Positions 27,986 to 36,742 of a stretch of DNA of 64,000 nt are shown here, piece after piece. Origin of the DNA: Methylorubrum aminovorans (GTDB taxonomy: Bacteria > Pseudomonadota > Alphaproteobacteria > Rhizobiales > Beijerinckiaceae); assembly GCF_022179725.1 (NCBI RefSeq), contig NZ_BPRC01000005.1:124001-188000 (forward strand), given 5' to 3'. Under the pieces are notes generated by a model. The model saw only the letters and a list, made by a program, of their open reading frames with translations. It searched no databases and had not been told where the DNA came from. The translations under genes and the position numbers were made by a program. The stretch's first letter is position 1. Each line of letters begins with the position of its first letter.

Positions 27986-28852
27986 TTAGTACGAGCCGAA
28001 CTTGTAGTTCAGGCCGGCGCGGACGACGGCGAACTCGGTGTCGCGGACCTGCTGGCCGCCGCTGACGAGCACGACGCCCGGGCTGGTCACGGTGACCGTG
28101 CGGCCCTGGTTGTCCACCGCGAAGGCGCCACGGCCGCCGGTGCCGCGGTCGAGGTTCACGTACAGGCCTTCGACCTTCAGGGTCACGGCCGAGGACTTGA
28201 AGAAGTTCAGGAACGAGTCGGTCGGGAGAGCGTACTCGATACCGCCACCCGCGGCCCAGCCGGTCTGGAAGTCGTCGCTCGACACGCCGGTGCCGAACTC
28301 ACGGCCGCCGCCGGAGCCGTAGGCGAAGCCGCCGGTGCCGTACACGAGGGTGCGGTCGAAGGCGTAGCCGAGGCGGCCGCGGACGGTGCCGAAGAAGTCG
28401 AGGCCGGAGAGACCACCCGGATTGAACACCTGCTGCGCGGCCAGCGGGCTGGTCGACAGGAAGCGGTTCCGGTTACGGCCGAAATCGGCGTACTGGGCAT
28501 CCGCCTCGACGCCGATCACGACGCCCGAGCCCGGGGTGAACTGGTAGTTGTAGCCGATCTGGCCGCCGCCGACGAAGCCCTCGTTGGACTCGCGGTTGCT
28601 GAAGGCGATCACGGCCGTGGTGGGCGGGGGCACGAGGAGCGAGGCCGGGCCGACGCCGATCACGGTCGGGGCGCGGTCGTCCTGGGTGCCGAAGCCGTAA
28701 CCGGCGTTGAAACCGGCGTAGAAGCCCGTCCAGGTGAAGACCGGCACCGGCTGGAACACCGGGGGCGGAGCGGCGCGGCGCGGCAGGTCGGCGGCCGAGG
28801 CGGCAACGGTGGCGGCAACGAGCGCGCTCGAAGCGAGAAGCAGGCTTTTCAT
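27986..28852 (-). CDS. Outer-membrane beta-barrel protein (Omp25/31-like porin family)
   Basis: This 288-residue protein has a signal peptide (MKSLLLASSALVAATVAASA, cleavage before ADLPRRAAPP). It then shows the family pattern of a proline-rich linker and WTGFYAGFNAGYGFG, as in the Omp25/Omp31 barrels of Rhizobiales. The barrel ends LNYKFGSY with a terminal aromatic. The ATG at 28852 has AGGA about ten bases upstream. Such proteins are usually abundant structural barrels. It has its own terminator. Confidence 0.9.
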   Translation of the reverse strand: MKSLLLASSALVAATVAASAADLPRRAAPPPVFQPVPVFTWTGFYAGFNAGYGFGTQDDRAPTVIGVGPASLLVPPPTTAVIAFSNRESNEGFVGGGQIGYNYQFTPGSGVVIGVEADAQYADFGRNRNRFLSTSPLAAQQVFNPGGLSGLDFFGTVRGRLGYAFDRTLVYGTGGFAYGSGGGREFGTGVSSDDFQTGWAAGGGIEYALPTDSFLNFFKSSAVTLKVEGLYVNLDRGTGGRGAFAVDNQGRTVTVTSPGVVLVSGGQQVRDTEFAVVRAGLNYKFGSY

Positions 28853-29201
28853 CGTGTCGTGTCCTGGTTTGGCGGGAGCCGGTGTTGGTGTGAAGTGGTC
28901 CGGGGGTCCGCCCCGGTATCCGTCGCCCTCCTGCGATGGAGCGATGAATGCCACCGAACCTGTCAACGAAAGGTGAAGCTTACCCGGCCGTGAGCACTCG
29001 ATCAGGATCGATGTGTCATTGCGCACATCGATGGCCCGTCTTGTCGAAATCCCGCAACAGTCAAATCTCGAAGACGAACTGGCCTGCAATACGGTTAACA
29101 ACCCGTTTGCGACTCTCGTAAGCTGGCATTAACCCTGTTCGGCCGATCCTCCGGCTACCCGGCCCCCGCTCCCGGAGCCGGCCCGACGGATTGCGCTGTT
29201 C
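28853..29201. promoter_or_regulatory. Intergenic region with a perfect inverted repeat
   Basis: No gene is supported in this 349-base divergent gap. ATCGATGTG (29007-29015) and CACATCGAT (29024-29032) form a perfect 9-bp inverted repeat with an 8-base spacer, 155 bases before the beta-barrel gene start. It could be an operator or a short hairpin. The stretch around 29030-29110 is AT-richer. Confidence 0.45.
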
Positions 29202-29441
29202 ATGTCCCTCGATTCCGGCTCGCCCAGACCGCGCGGTCCTCTTGCCTGGTCGATCAAGACGGCGCTGATCGTCGGCCTCGGCGCCACGGCCCTGGCCCAC
29301 CAAGTCGCCAAGCCGGTCGGCAAACCGGGCGCGCACCTGATCGACCCCGAGGTCACCGGTTCGATCGGGACCGCGGCACAGGCGACGCAACTCGATCCCT
29401 GCGCGCTGCGCGGGAGCCTCGGCCCAGCCGCGCGGAACTGA
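29202..29441 (+). CDS. Small hypothetical protein with one membrane segment
   Basis: This 79-residue frame has a hydrophobic segment (WSIKTALIVGLGATALAHQVA) and an EVTGSIG motif like many small Methylobacterium-type exported proteins. The ribosome site is weak. No function can be suggested. Confidence 0.48.
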   Translation: MSLDSGSPRPRGPLAWSIKTALIVGLGATALAHQVAKPVGKPGAHLIDPEVTGSIGTAAQATQLDPCALRGSLGPAARN

Positions 29442-29717
29442 CGCCCAGGATCTCGGCGCCGTCACGGCTCGGCTCAAAATGGTGGCTCGACGTCGCCGGG
29501 GACGGTCGCGGGATGCCTGCGGCGCAACCGTACCTGGCCCGTACGGAGGGCGGCTGCGCGAGCGCGGTCGATTGACAAGAAGGCAGAGGGGTCTAAGTGT
29601 CGCGCGCGTTCGGACGCGTGACGGCGTACCGCGCACGGCTCTCGCGTTCATCCGCCGACGCGAGTTCTGAGCCCCTGATCGGCCCACTCCACGCGCGCAA
29701 ATGGTTTCCCACACCCG
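29442..29717 (+). promoter_or_regulatory. Leader region upstream of the helicase
   Basis: This 276-base gap probably holds the promoter and a long 5' leader of the RNA helicase, as is common for cold-induced helicases. I see no decisive promoter or cold-shock element. Confidence 0.3.
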
Positions 29718-31259
29718 ATGTCTTTCGCCGATCTTGGACTGAGTGACAAGGTACTCCAAGCCGTCTCCGCCGCCGGCTACACCGAGCCGACGCCGATCCA
29801 GGCCCAGGCGATCCCGCACGTGCTCGCCCGGCGCGACGTGCTCGGCATCGCCCAGACCGGCACCGGCAAGACCGCGGCCTTCACCCTGCCGATGCTGACC
29901 ATGCTGGAGACCGGCCGGGCGCGGGCGCGGATGCCGCGCACGCTGATCCTGGAGCCGACCCGCGAACTCGCCGCCCAGGTCGAGGAAAATTTCGAGCGCT
30001 ACGGCACCAACCACAAGCTCAACGTGGCGCTGATCATCGGTGGCGTCTCCTTCGCCGACCAGGACGCCAAGCTCACCCGCGGCACCGACGTGCTGATCGC
30101 GACGCCGGGGCGCCTGCTCGACCATTTCGAGCGCGGCAAGCTGCTGCTCACCGGCGTCGAACTCCTCGTCATCGACGAGGCCGACCGGATGCTCGACATG
30201 GGCTTCATTCCCGATATCGAGCGCATCGTGAAGATGGTGCCGTTCACGCGCCAGACCCTGTTCTTCTCCGCCACCATGCCGCCGGAGATCGAGCGGCTGG
30301 CGGACATGTTCCTGTCGAACCCGCAGCGGGTCGAGGTGGCGCGGCCCTCCTCCACCGCCACGACGATCGAGCAGCGCCTCGTGGCGACGGGGCCGGAGGG
30401 GCACGAGAAGCGCAAGGTGCTGCGCCATCTCATCCGCTCGGCGAACGAGTTGCAGAACGGCATCATCTTCTGCAACCGCAAGCGCGACGTGGCGCTGCTG
30501 CAGAAGTCCCTGGCCAGTCACGGCTTCAACGTCGCCGCGCTTCACGGCGACATGGACCAGCGCGCCCGCACCGCGGCGCTCGACGGCTTCCGCAGCGGCG
30601 AGGTTCCGCTGCTCGTGGCCTCCGACGTCGCCGCCCGCGGCCTCGACATCCCCGCCGTGAGCCACGTCTTCAACTTCGACGTGCCGCACCATCCCGAGGA
30701 TTACGTCCACCGGATCGGCCGCACGGGCCGCGCCGGACGCGCCGGCAACGCCTTCACTCTGGCCAACCGCGCCGACGAGCGCTCGCTCTCGGCGATCGAG
30801 AGCCTGATCGGCCGGCCGATCGAATGGCTCGACGGCGACCTCGCGAGCCTGCCCGAGGACGCGGAGGGCGACGAGCCCCGCCGCCGCCGCGGCAGCCGGC
30901 GGGCCAAGGGCCCCGAGCGTGGACCTGAGCGGGGGCCCGAGCGCGGCGCCGAGAAGGGGAGCGAGCGGGCCACAGAGCGGTCGAGCGAGCGCCGTTCGCG
31001 CGGCAGCCGGCGCCCGGCCTCCGAGCGTGGCGAGGACACGCGGCGCGAGGAAACCCGGCGCGACGACACCCGGCGTGCCCCAATCCGCGAGACTGAGCCG
31101 GTTTCCCCGGTCCGCGAGCCCGCGCGCAGCGCCCCCGATCGGTCCCGCTCCGAGCGCCGTCCCCCGCGCCGCGACGAGGATGACGACACGCCGGTCGGCC
31201 TCGGCTCGCACGTGCCGGCCTTCCTGCTGAAGCCGACCGGGTTCGGGAAGAGCAAGTAG
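29718..31259 (+). CDS. DEAD-box RNA helicase, RhlE-type
   Basis: This 513-residue ATP-dependent RNA helicase probably acts in ribosome assembly, mRNA decay or cold growth. All core motifs are present: the Q-motif region YTEPTPIQAQAIP, AQTGTGKT (Walker A), PTRELA, TPGR, DEAD within VIDEADRML, SAT, ASDVAARGLDIP and HRIGRTGRAG. The core ends near residue 375. The C-terminal 140 residues are disordered and very rich in Arg and Glu with short repeats (GPERGPERGPERG; RREETRRDDTRR), typical of RhlE extensions that bind RNA. It is monocistronic. Confidence 0.94.
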   Translation: MSFADLGLSDKVLQAVSAAGYTEPTPIQAQAIPHVLARRDVLGIAQTGTGKTAAFTLPMLTMLETGRARARMPRTLILEPTRELAAQVEENFERYGTNHKLNVALIIGGVSFADQDAKLTRGTDVLIATPGRLLDHFERGKLLLTGVELLVIDEADRMLDMGFIPDIERIVKMVPFTRQTLFFSATMPPEIERLADMFLSNPQRVEVARPSSTATTIEQRLVATGPEGHEKRKVLRHLIRSANELQNGIIFCNRKRDVALLQKSLASHGFNVAALHGDMDQRARTAALDGFRSGEVPLLVASDVAARGLDIPAVSHVFNFDVPHHPEDYVHRIGRTGRAGRAGNAFTLANRADERSLSAIESLIGRPIEWLDGDLASLPEDAEGDEPRRRRGSRRAKGPERGPERGPERGAEKGSERATERSSERRSRGSRRPASERGEDTRREETRRDDTRRAPIRETEPVSPVREPARSAPDRSRSERRPPRRDEDDDTPVGLGSHVPAFLLKPTGFGKSK

Positions 31260-31404
31260 CCCTCCCCGGACATCATCGCTGACGGTGGCGGCGGCGGGCG
31301 TATTCCGCGCCCGCCTTAACGTCCTGGCGAGGTTCTGAAGCGACACTCAGGCTGAGTGGACGACAGGGGCGGCGTGCCCCGTCCGCAGGAGCCTACGTCA
31401 CCGG

Positions 31405-32469
31405 ATGAGCCACGGCCCCGATCTCGACCGTGATCGCAGTTTCGTCCTTGCGCAGCGCAGCTTCGAGCTGATGCGCGACTACTGCGCCTGCGCCACGCCG
31501 CGGGCCTACGCGGTCTGGTATCTCTACGCGTCGGGCACGCAGCCGCTGATGAACGACGCGATCAAGCGGCTGACGGCGCAGAACGGCACGCTGACGAACA
31601 CTGACATCGAGAGCCTGCACGACACCTATATCGACGGGCGCCGGCTCGCCGTGGAGGTGGACCGGATGAATTCGAGCCTCATTGCCGAGGTCGAGGGCAT
31701 CATGGAGATGATCGAGGTCTCGATCCGCTCCACCGCCCAGTACGGCGAGTCGCTCCAGGCCCTGTCCCAGGACATCGCCAACACGGCGACCACCCGGACG
31801 CGTCTGCGCGAGATCGTCACGACGATCATCGCTAACACCCGCGACGTGACCGCCAACAACCGCACCCTCGAAGCGCGGATGCGGGAGAGCCGCAGCGAGA
31901 TCGAGGGCCTGCGCGAGACGCTCGAGGCGGCCCGCCTGGAGAGCCTGACCGATGCCCTGACGGGTCTCGGCAACCGCAAGAGCTTCGAGACGGCCCTGCA
32001 CCGCGCCTGCGACGCGTCGCAGGCCGGAGGCCGGCCGACGAGCCTGATCGTCATCGACATCGACTATTTCAAGCGATTCAACGACCTCTACGGCCATCTG
32101 ACCGGGGATCAGGTCCTGCGCCTCGTCGCCATCGTCATGCGCGAGCATGTGGGGCAGCCGGGCGCGACGCTCGCCCGCTTCGGCGGCGAGGAATTCGGCA
32201 TCGTCCTGCCGGAGACGGACCTGGCCGAGGCCCGCGCCGTCGCGGAACGGGTGCGCACCAGCGTCACCGGCCGCGAACTGGTGAAGCGCTCGACCGGTGA
32301 ATCGCTCGGCAAAGTCACGGTGTCGCTCGGCGTCGCCACCCGCCGCGAGGACGACAACGCCGTCTCGCTGCTGGAGCGGGCGGATGCCTGCCTGTTCGCC
32401 GCCAAGCGCGCCGGCCGCAACCGCACCCTCGACGAGACCGAGGCGGGGCCCTTACGCGACGTGGCGTGA
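31405..32469 (+). CDS. Diguanylate cyclase (GGDEF), soluble
   Basis: This 354-residue protein makes cyclic-di-GMP. It has no membrane segment. The first 170 residues are helical, with a long coiled-coil (about 130-175, TRTLREIV ... ESRSEIEGLRETLEAARLES) leading into the LTDALTGLGNRKSF start of the GGDEF domain. The active site is GGEEF at 260-264. The RxxD inhibitory site is replaced by QPGA at 251-254, so product inhibition is probably lost. It resembles the group whose N-terminal helical domain couples to chemosensory or cell-cycle signals. It lies 145 bases after the helicase. Confidence 0.92.
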   Translation: MSHGPDLDRDRSFVLAQRSFELMRDYCACATPRAYAVWYLYASGTQPLMNDAIKRLTAQNGTLTNTDIESLHDTYIDGRRLAVEVDRMNSSLIAEVEGIMEMIEVSIRSTAQYGESLQALSQDIANTATTRTRLREIVTTIIANTRDVTANNRTLEARMRESRSEIEGLRETLEAARLESLTDALTGLGNRKSFETALHRACDASQAGGRPTSLIVIDIDYFKRFNDLYGHLTGDQVLRLVAIVMREHVGQPGATLARFGGEEFGIVLPETDLAEARAVAERVRTSVTGRELVKRSTGESLGKVTVSLGVATRREDDNAVSLLERADACLFAAKRAGRNRTLDETEAGPLRDVA

Positions 32470-32503
32470 GATCAGGGGCGGGCGTGGCGCCCGCCCGCGC
32501 CGA

Positions 32504-32884
32504 TCAGGCCGGGACGGCCGCGCCGAGCCGGTCCGGAGTCGCGGGCGTGATCGCCACGGACTCGCCGCAGCCGCAGGCCGAGGTCTGGTTCGGGTTGTTG
32601 AACACGAACTGCGACGACAGCTTAGTCGTCTGGAAGTCCATCTCGGTGCCGAGCAGGAACAGCACCGCCTTGGGGTCGATGAACACGGTCACGCCCCGGT
32701 CCTCGATCGCGTCCTCGCCGGGTTTGCGCGCCTCGGCATATTCCATCGTGTAGGACATGCCGGCGCAGCCGCCGTTCTTCACGCCGACGCGCAAGCCGGC
32801 GATCGGCTTCTCCGCATCGGCCATGATCGCCTTCAGCCGATCCGCGGCGCGGTCGGTCAGCGTGATCACCTTGAAACCTGACAT
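32504..32884 (-). CDS. sufA: A-type Fe-S carrier protein (SufA/IscA family)
   Basis: This 126-residue A-type carrier receives Fe-S clusters from the SufBCD scaffold and hands them to apoproteins. The three cluster-ligand cysteines are visible: GGCAGMSY and the CGCGES pair near the C terminus. The N-terminus is short, and FKVITLTDRAADRLKAI is typical. It lies on the same strand as the other suf genes but is separated from sufT by the oppositely oriented Uma2 remnant. It may therefore have its own promoter. Confidence 0.92.
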   Translation of the reverse strand: MSGFKVITLTDRAADRLKAIMADAEKPIAGLRVGVKNGGCAGMSYTMEYAEARKPGEDAIEDRGVTVFIDPKAVLFLLGTEMDFQTTKLSSQFVFNNPNQTSACGCGESVAITPATPDRLGAAVPA

Positions 32885-33038
32885 TGGGGTCTCTCTCCTG
32901 CGGCCGGGTTCAAGGCCCGGGCGGGTGAGTTTTCGGGTCTTTCAAGAGATAAGCACTCCGCCGCCACCGGTCCACCGGGACCCTCCGCGCACGGATCGAT
33001 TGCAGCCGTGCTATGCTGAATCGGTGACGGAGGATGCG

Positions 33039-33630
33039 ATGGCCGATCCTACGCGGCCGATGACGCCGGACGCGTTCTTCGCGTGGCAAGCGGCTCAGGA
33101 CGGGCTCTACGAACTCGTCGACGGCGTGCCGGTGCCGCATGTGAAGATGACGACCGGGGCCAGCGCTCAGCACGACCGCGCCATCGTCAACATCATCGCG
33201 ACGCTTCACGCTCAGTTGCGCGGAAGCGGCTGCCGCCCGACCACCGACGATCTTGCGCTGCGCACGAGCATCGCCACGATCCGTCGTCCCGACGTGACGG
33301 TGGAGATGCAGCGAACTCGTCCGCGATACCTACGAGAACCGCTTACCGCGTCTGGTCGTGGAGGTGCTGTCACCCTCCACCACCAACATCGACCGCTTCC
33401 GCAAGCCCGACGAGTACCGGCGCCATCCGAGCCTCGCCTATATCCCCCTCGTCGAGACACGCTTTCCCAGCGCCGTGCTCTACCGGCGCGAGGGCGACGC
33501 TTGGGCCGAGGAGAGCTTCGAAGGGCTCGACGCCGTGATCGCGCTGCCCGCCATCGGCGCGCAACTCGCGCTGGCGGACATCTACGAGAATGTCAGCTTC
33601 GAGCCGGGCCGCCCGATTCCCACGCGCTGA
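33039..33630 (+). pseudogene. Frameshifted Uma2-family (DUF820) nuclease-like gene
   Basis: The first frame encodes a Uma2-like start (MTPDAFFAWQAAQDGLYELVDG, then RRPDVTVE). The match continues in another frame from about 33307 (CSELVRDTYENRLPRLVVEV, then LSPSTTNIDRFRKPDEYRR) to the stop at 33630. One extra base near 33303-33310 accounts for the break. The full span is 592 bases, one more than a multiple of three. Uma2 proteins are restriction-endonuclease-fold proteins of unknown role, often in mobile or accessory settings. The intact product would be about 197 residues. A sequencing error is possible. ACGGAGG lies just before the start. Confidence 0.75.
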
Positions 33631-33636
33631 AGCGCG

Positions 33637-34020
33637 CTACCACATGTCGAGCGCGACGCGGGCCTCGTCGGACATGCGGCTCTGGTCCCACGGCGGATCG
33701 AACACCATCGTGACGGAGCAGGATTGAACGCCCGGCACCGCCGAGACCGCGTTCTCGACCCAGCCGGGCATCTCGCCGGCCACGGGGCAGCCCGGCGCGG
33801 TCAGCGTCATGTCGATCAGCACCCGCCGGTCGTCCTCGATCTGTACCCGGTAGATCAGGCCGAGTTCGTAGATGTCGGCAGGGATCTCGGGATCGTAGAC
33901 GGATTTCAACGCGACGACGATCTCGTCGGTCAGGCGGTCGATCTCCTCCGCGGGAATCGCGGAGGCCGCCGCGAGGGCCGGGGTGTCGGTGCCCCCGGTG
34001 ATGGTGGCGTCTGCACTCAT
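33637..34020 (-). CDS. sufT: SUF-associated DUF59/MIP18 protein (SufT)
   Basis: This 127-residue protein has the DUF59 domain (SVYDPEIPADIYELGLIYRVQI), and its conserved reactive Cys lies in TAPGCPVAGEMPGWVE. It is thought to help Fe-S cluster maturation or delivery. The ATG at 34020 has AAGGAG eight bases before it, so the earlier frame is not used. It follows sufS by 49 bases on the minus strand. It converges with the Uma2 remnant, with only six bases between the stops. Confidence 0.9.
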   Translation of the reverse strand: MSADATITGGTDTPALAAASAIPAEEIDRLTDEIVVALKSVYDPEIPADIYELGLIYRVQIEDDRRVLIDMTLTAPGCPVAGEMPGWVENAVSAVPGVQSCSVTMVFDPPWDQSRMSDEARVALDMW

Positions 34021-34069
34021 CGGATCACTCCTTCCGGCCTCCATGGGCGGCGGCCGAAACTCTCAAAAA

Positions 34070-35314
34070 TCAGGCAAACAGCATCTCGGCCTTGGCCAGG
34101 GCCTCGGCGAGGGCGTCGATCTCTTGCGTCGTATTATACAGGCCGAACGAGGCGCGACAGGTCGAGGTCACACCGAAACGCGTGAGCAGCGGCATGGCGC
34201 AGTGGGTGCCGGCCCGCACCGCCACGCCCTGGCGGTCGATCACCGTGGCGATGTCGTGAGCATGCGCGCCCTTCACCTCGAAGGCGATGACACCGCCCTT
34301 GTCGCGGGAATTGCCGATCTGGCGGATCGAATTCATCGCGCCAAGCCGCTCCTGCGCGTACGCTGTCAGCCCCGCCTCGTGCGCGGCGATGTTCTCGCGC
34401 CCGAGCGTCATCATGAATTCCAGCGCCGCGCCGAGACCGACCGCCTCGATGATCGCCGGCGTGCCCGCCTCGAAGCGGTGCGGCGGGTCGTTGTAGGTGA
34501 TCGTGTCCTGGCTCACCGTACGGATCATCTCGCCGCCGCCCTGGTAGGGGGGCAGCCGGTCGAGCCACTCCTTCTTGCCGTAGAGCACGCCGATGCCGGT
34601 CGGCCCGTAGACCTTGTGGCCGGTGAAGACGAAGAAGTCGCAGTCGAGCGCGCGCACGTCGACCGGGCGGTGGACCGCGCTCTGCGCGCCGTCGAGCAGC
34701 ACCGGCACGCCGTGGGCGTGGGCAATGCGCACGATGTCTTCGGCCGGGGTCACCGTGCCGAGCACGTTCGACATGTGGGTGATCGCCACCATCTTGGTGC
34801 GCGGGCTGAATAGTTTTTCGAACTCTTCGATCAGGAAGTTGCCATCGTCGTCCACGGGCGCCCACTTGATGACGGCACCGCGCCGCTCGCGCAGAAAGTG
34901 CCAGGGCACGATGTTGGAGTGGTGCTCCATGATCGAGAGGATGATCTCGTCCCCCTCCCCGATCAGCCCGGCCCAGCCCATGGACGAGGCCACGAGGTTG
35001 TAGGCCTCGGTCGCGTTGCGGGTGAAGATGATCTCGTCGGTGGAGGCCGCATTGAGGAACTGGCGCGTGGTCTCGCGCGCGCCCTCGAAGCCTTCAGTCG
35101 CGGCATTGGCCATGTAGTGCAGGCCGCGATGGACGTTGGCGTAGCCGGTCTCCATGCAGGAGACCATCGCGTCGATCACCGCCTTCGGCTTCTGCGTCGA
35201 GGCGGCGTTGTCGAGATAGACCAGCGGCTTGCCGTAGACCTTTTCCGAGAGGATCGGGAATTCCCGGCGGATCGCCTCGACGTCGTAGGGGGTGGCGGGA
35301 ACGGGTGCGTTCAT
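34070..35314 (-). CDS. sufS: Cysteine desulfurase SufS
   Basis: This 414-residue group II (CsdA/SufS-type) PLP enzyme removes sulfur from cysteine for cluster assembly. Visible features are YLDNAASTQKP, RGLHYMANAATEGFEGAR, EHHSNIVPWHFL, the PLP lysine in FVFTGHKVYGP, and the reactive Cys region AVRAGTHCAMPLL with RASFGLYNT near the end. The ATG at 35314 has AAGG about eight bases upstream. It lies between sufD and sufT. A GC-rich stem-loop separates it from sufD. Confidence 0.95.
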   Translation of the reverse strand: MNAPVPATPYDVEAIRREFPILSEKVYGKPLVYLDNAASTQKPKAVIDAMVSCMETGYANVHRGLHYMANAATEGFEGARETTRQFLNAASTDEIIFTRNATEAYNLVASSMGWAGLIGEGDEIILSIMEHHSNIVPWHFLRERRGAVIKWAPVDDDGNFLIEEFEKLFSPRTKMVAITHMSNVLGTVTPAEDIVRIAHAHGVPVLLDGAQSAVHRPVDVRALDCDFFVFTGHKVYGPTGIGVLYGKKEWLDRLPPYQGGGEMIRTVSQDTITYNDPPHRFEAGTPAIIEAVGLGAALEFMMTLGRENIAAHEAGLTAYAQERLGAMNSIRQIGNSRDKGGVIAFEVKGAHAHDIATVIDRQGVAVRAGTHCAMPLLTRFGVTSTCRASFGLYNTTQEIDALAEALAKAEMLFA

Positions 35315-35387
35315 GTTCGCGACCTTGGATCCTGTGCTATCCGGGTCCATCGCCGCCCGCCGGAACAGGTTCGGCGTCAATGAGCTC

Positions 35388-35412
35388 GGCCGGCTCCCGG
35401 CGGGAGCCGGCC
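35388..35412 (-). other. Stem-loop between sufD and sufS
   Basis: A 10-bp perfect stem (GGCCGGCTCC / GGAGCCGGCC) with a 5-base loop lies just after the sufD stop inside the operon. There is no T-tract. It may set the relative amounts of the upstream SufBCD and downstream SufS/SufT messages. Confidence 0.55.
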
Positions 35413-35419
35413 GGCAGGG

Positions 35420-36742
35420 TCAGCCGCGCGCCGCCAGCCAAGCCTCGATCCCGCCGATCAGCGCGTCGCGCGCGCCCTCGTGCGTGACGGTCTCCACCGC
35501 CTCGCCGACGAAGGCCTGGACCAGCAGGCTCTCGGCGGTGGCGCGCGGCAGGCCGCGGGCCATGAGGTAGAACAGCAGATCCTCGTCCGGCGCACCGCAG
35601 GTGGCGCCGTGGCCGCAGGCGACGTCGTCGGCGAAGATCTCCAGCTCCGGCTTGTTCATCATCTGACCGTCATCGGTCAGGAGCAGGCAGTCGGACTTCA
35701 TCTTTCCGTCGGTCTGCTGCGCGACCTGGCGGACGATGATCTTGCCCTGGAACACGCCGGTGGAATCGCCGTCGATCACCGTCTTGAACATCTCGCGGCC
35801 GACGCCGCCCGTCGCCGCATGATCGGCGAGCAGGGTCGAATCCGCGAGTTGGCCGTGGCCCAGCAGCGTCGCGCCGTTGACGACCGCGTTGGCGTCCTCG
35901 CCCGCGACGTGCAGGTAGATCTGGTGACGCGAGAGCTTGGCCCCGGTCACGAGATTGACGGTCTCGAGTTGCGCCCGCGCGTCGAGGCGCACGGACAGCG
36001 TCGAGAGGGCGATGGCCGCATCGCCTTCCCGGTTGAGCCGGGTGTGACGGAAGGCGGCCTCGGCGCCGATATGCACGTCGAGCGCGTCGTTGGGCTGGTA
36101 GGTCAGCCCGGACGGCCCCTCATGGCTCTCCAGCAGGAAGAACTCCGCGCCGGCGCCGACCTCGACCAGAATGCGGGTCGCGGTCGAGAAGGCGGCCTCA
36201 CCCGTGCCGATGAAGCGCAGGTGGATCGGCGTCTGCGGCTTGGCGCCGGGCGCGACCGAGACCAGCGCGCCGTCCGCCAGGAAGGCGGTGTTGAGCTGAT
36301 AGATCGGGTTTTCGCGCACCTGCTCGACGGGAGCGAGCAGCTTGAGACGGGCATCGCCCTGCGCCAGCGCCTCGTTGAGCGGCGTGACCGTTACGCCTTC
36401 GGGAACCCGGTCGAGATCCGACAGGGCGGCCACGAGATGGCCGTTGACGAAGGTGAGGCGGATGGCCTCGACGTCGGTGAAGCCCTTCGCGCCCGCGGCT
36501 GTGGCCCGGGCCGCGTCCTCGCTCGGCGCTTCGGCGGGCGGGGCGGCCTCCACGATGGCGGCGCGCAGGTCGGTGTACTTGAACGCCTCGACCCGGCGGC
36601 TCGGCAGGCCGGTCGCCTCGAAGAAGCGGAATGCCTCCTCGCGGCTGATCGCGGACTCGCTGGCGAAGGCCTTGCGCGAGGACTCGAACAGCTTGGAGAG
36701 CCCGGCCTCTGCGGGGGAGCGGAGATTGGTGACGTCGGCCAT
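35420..36742 (-). CDS. sufD: Fe-S cluster assembly protein SufD
   Basis: SufD pairs with SufB and SufC to form the SufBC2D scaffold that builds Fe-S clusters. The protein has 440 residues. The N-terminal helical region contains FRFFEATGLPSRRVEAFKYTDL, and the beta-helix core contains the RHQIYLHVAGEDANAVVNG and DGDSTGVFQGKIIVRQ blocks. The C-terminal part has GHGATCGAPDEDLLFYLMARGL, with the conserved His of the SufB-SufD interface. Its ATG overlaps the stop of sufC by one base (TAATG), so the two are translationally coupled. Confidence 0.95.
   Translation of the reverse strand: MADVTNLRSPAEAGLSKLFESSRKAFASESAISREEAFRFFEATGLPSRRVEAFKYTDLRAAIVEAAPPAEAPSEDAARATAAGAKGFTDVEAIRLTFVNGHLVAALSDLDRVPEGVTVTPLNEALAQGDARLKLLAPVEQVRENPIYQLNTAFLADGALVSVAPGAKPQTPIHLRFIGTGEAAFSTATRILVEVGAGAEFFLLESHEGPSGLTYQPNDALDVHIGAEAAFRHTRLNREGDAAIALSTLSVRLDARAQLETVNLVTGAKLSRHQIYLHVAGEDANAVVNGATLLGHGQLADSTLLADHAATGGVGREMFKTVIDGDSTGVFQGKIIVRQVAQQTDGKMKSDCLLLTDDGQMMNKPELEIFADDVACGHGATCGAPDEDLLFYLMARGLPRATAESLLVQAFVGEAVETVTHEGARDALIGGIEAWLAARG

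Noticed and set aside
29061-31346. Minus-strand frame of 761 codons over the helicase
   Set aside because: This is an antisense shadow; the helicase motifs on the plus strand are complete.
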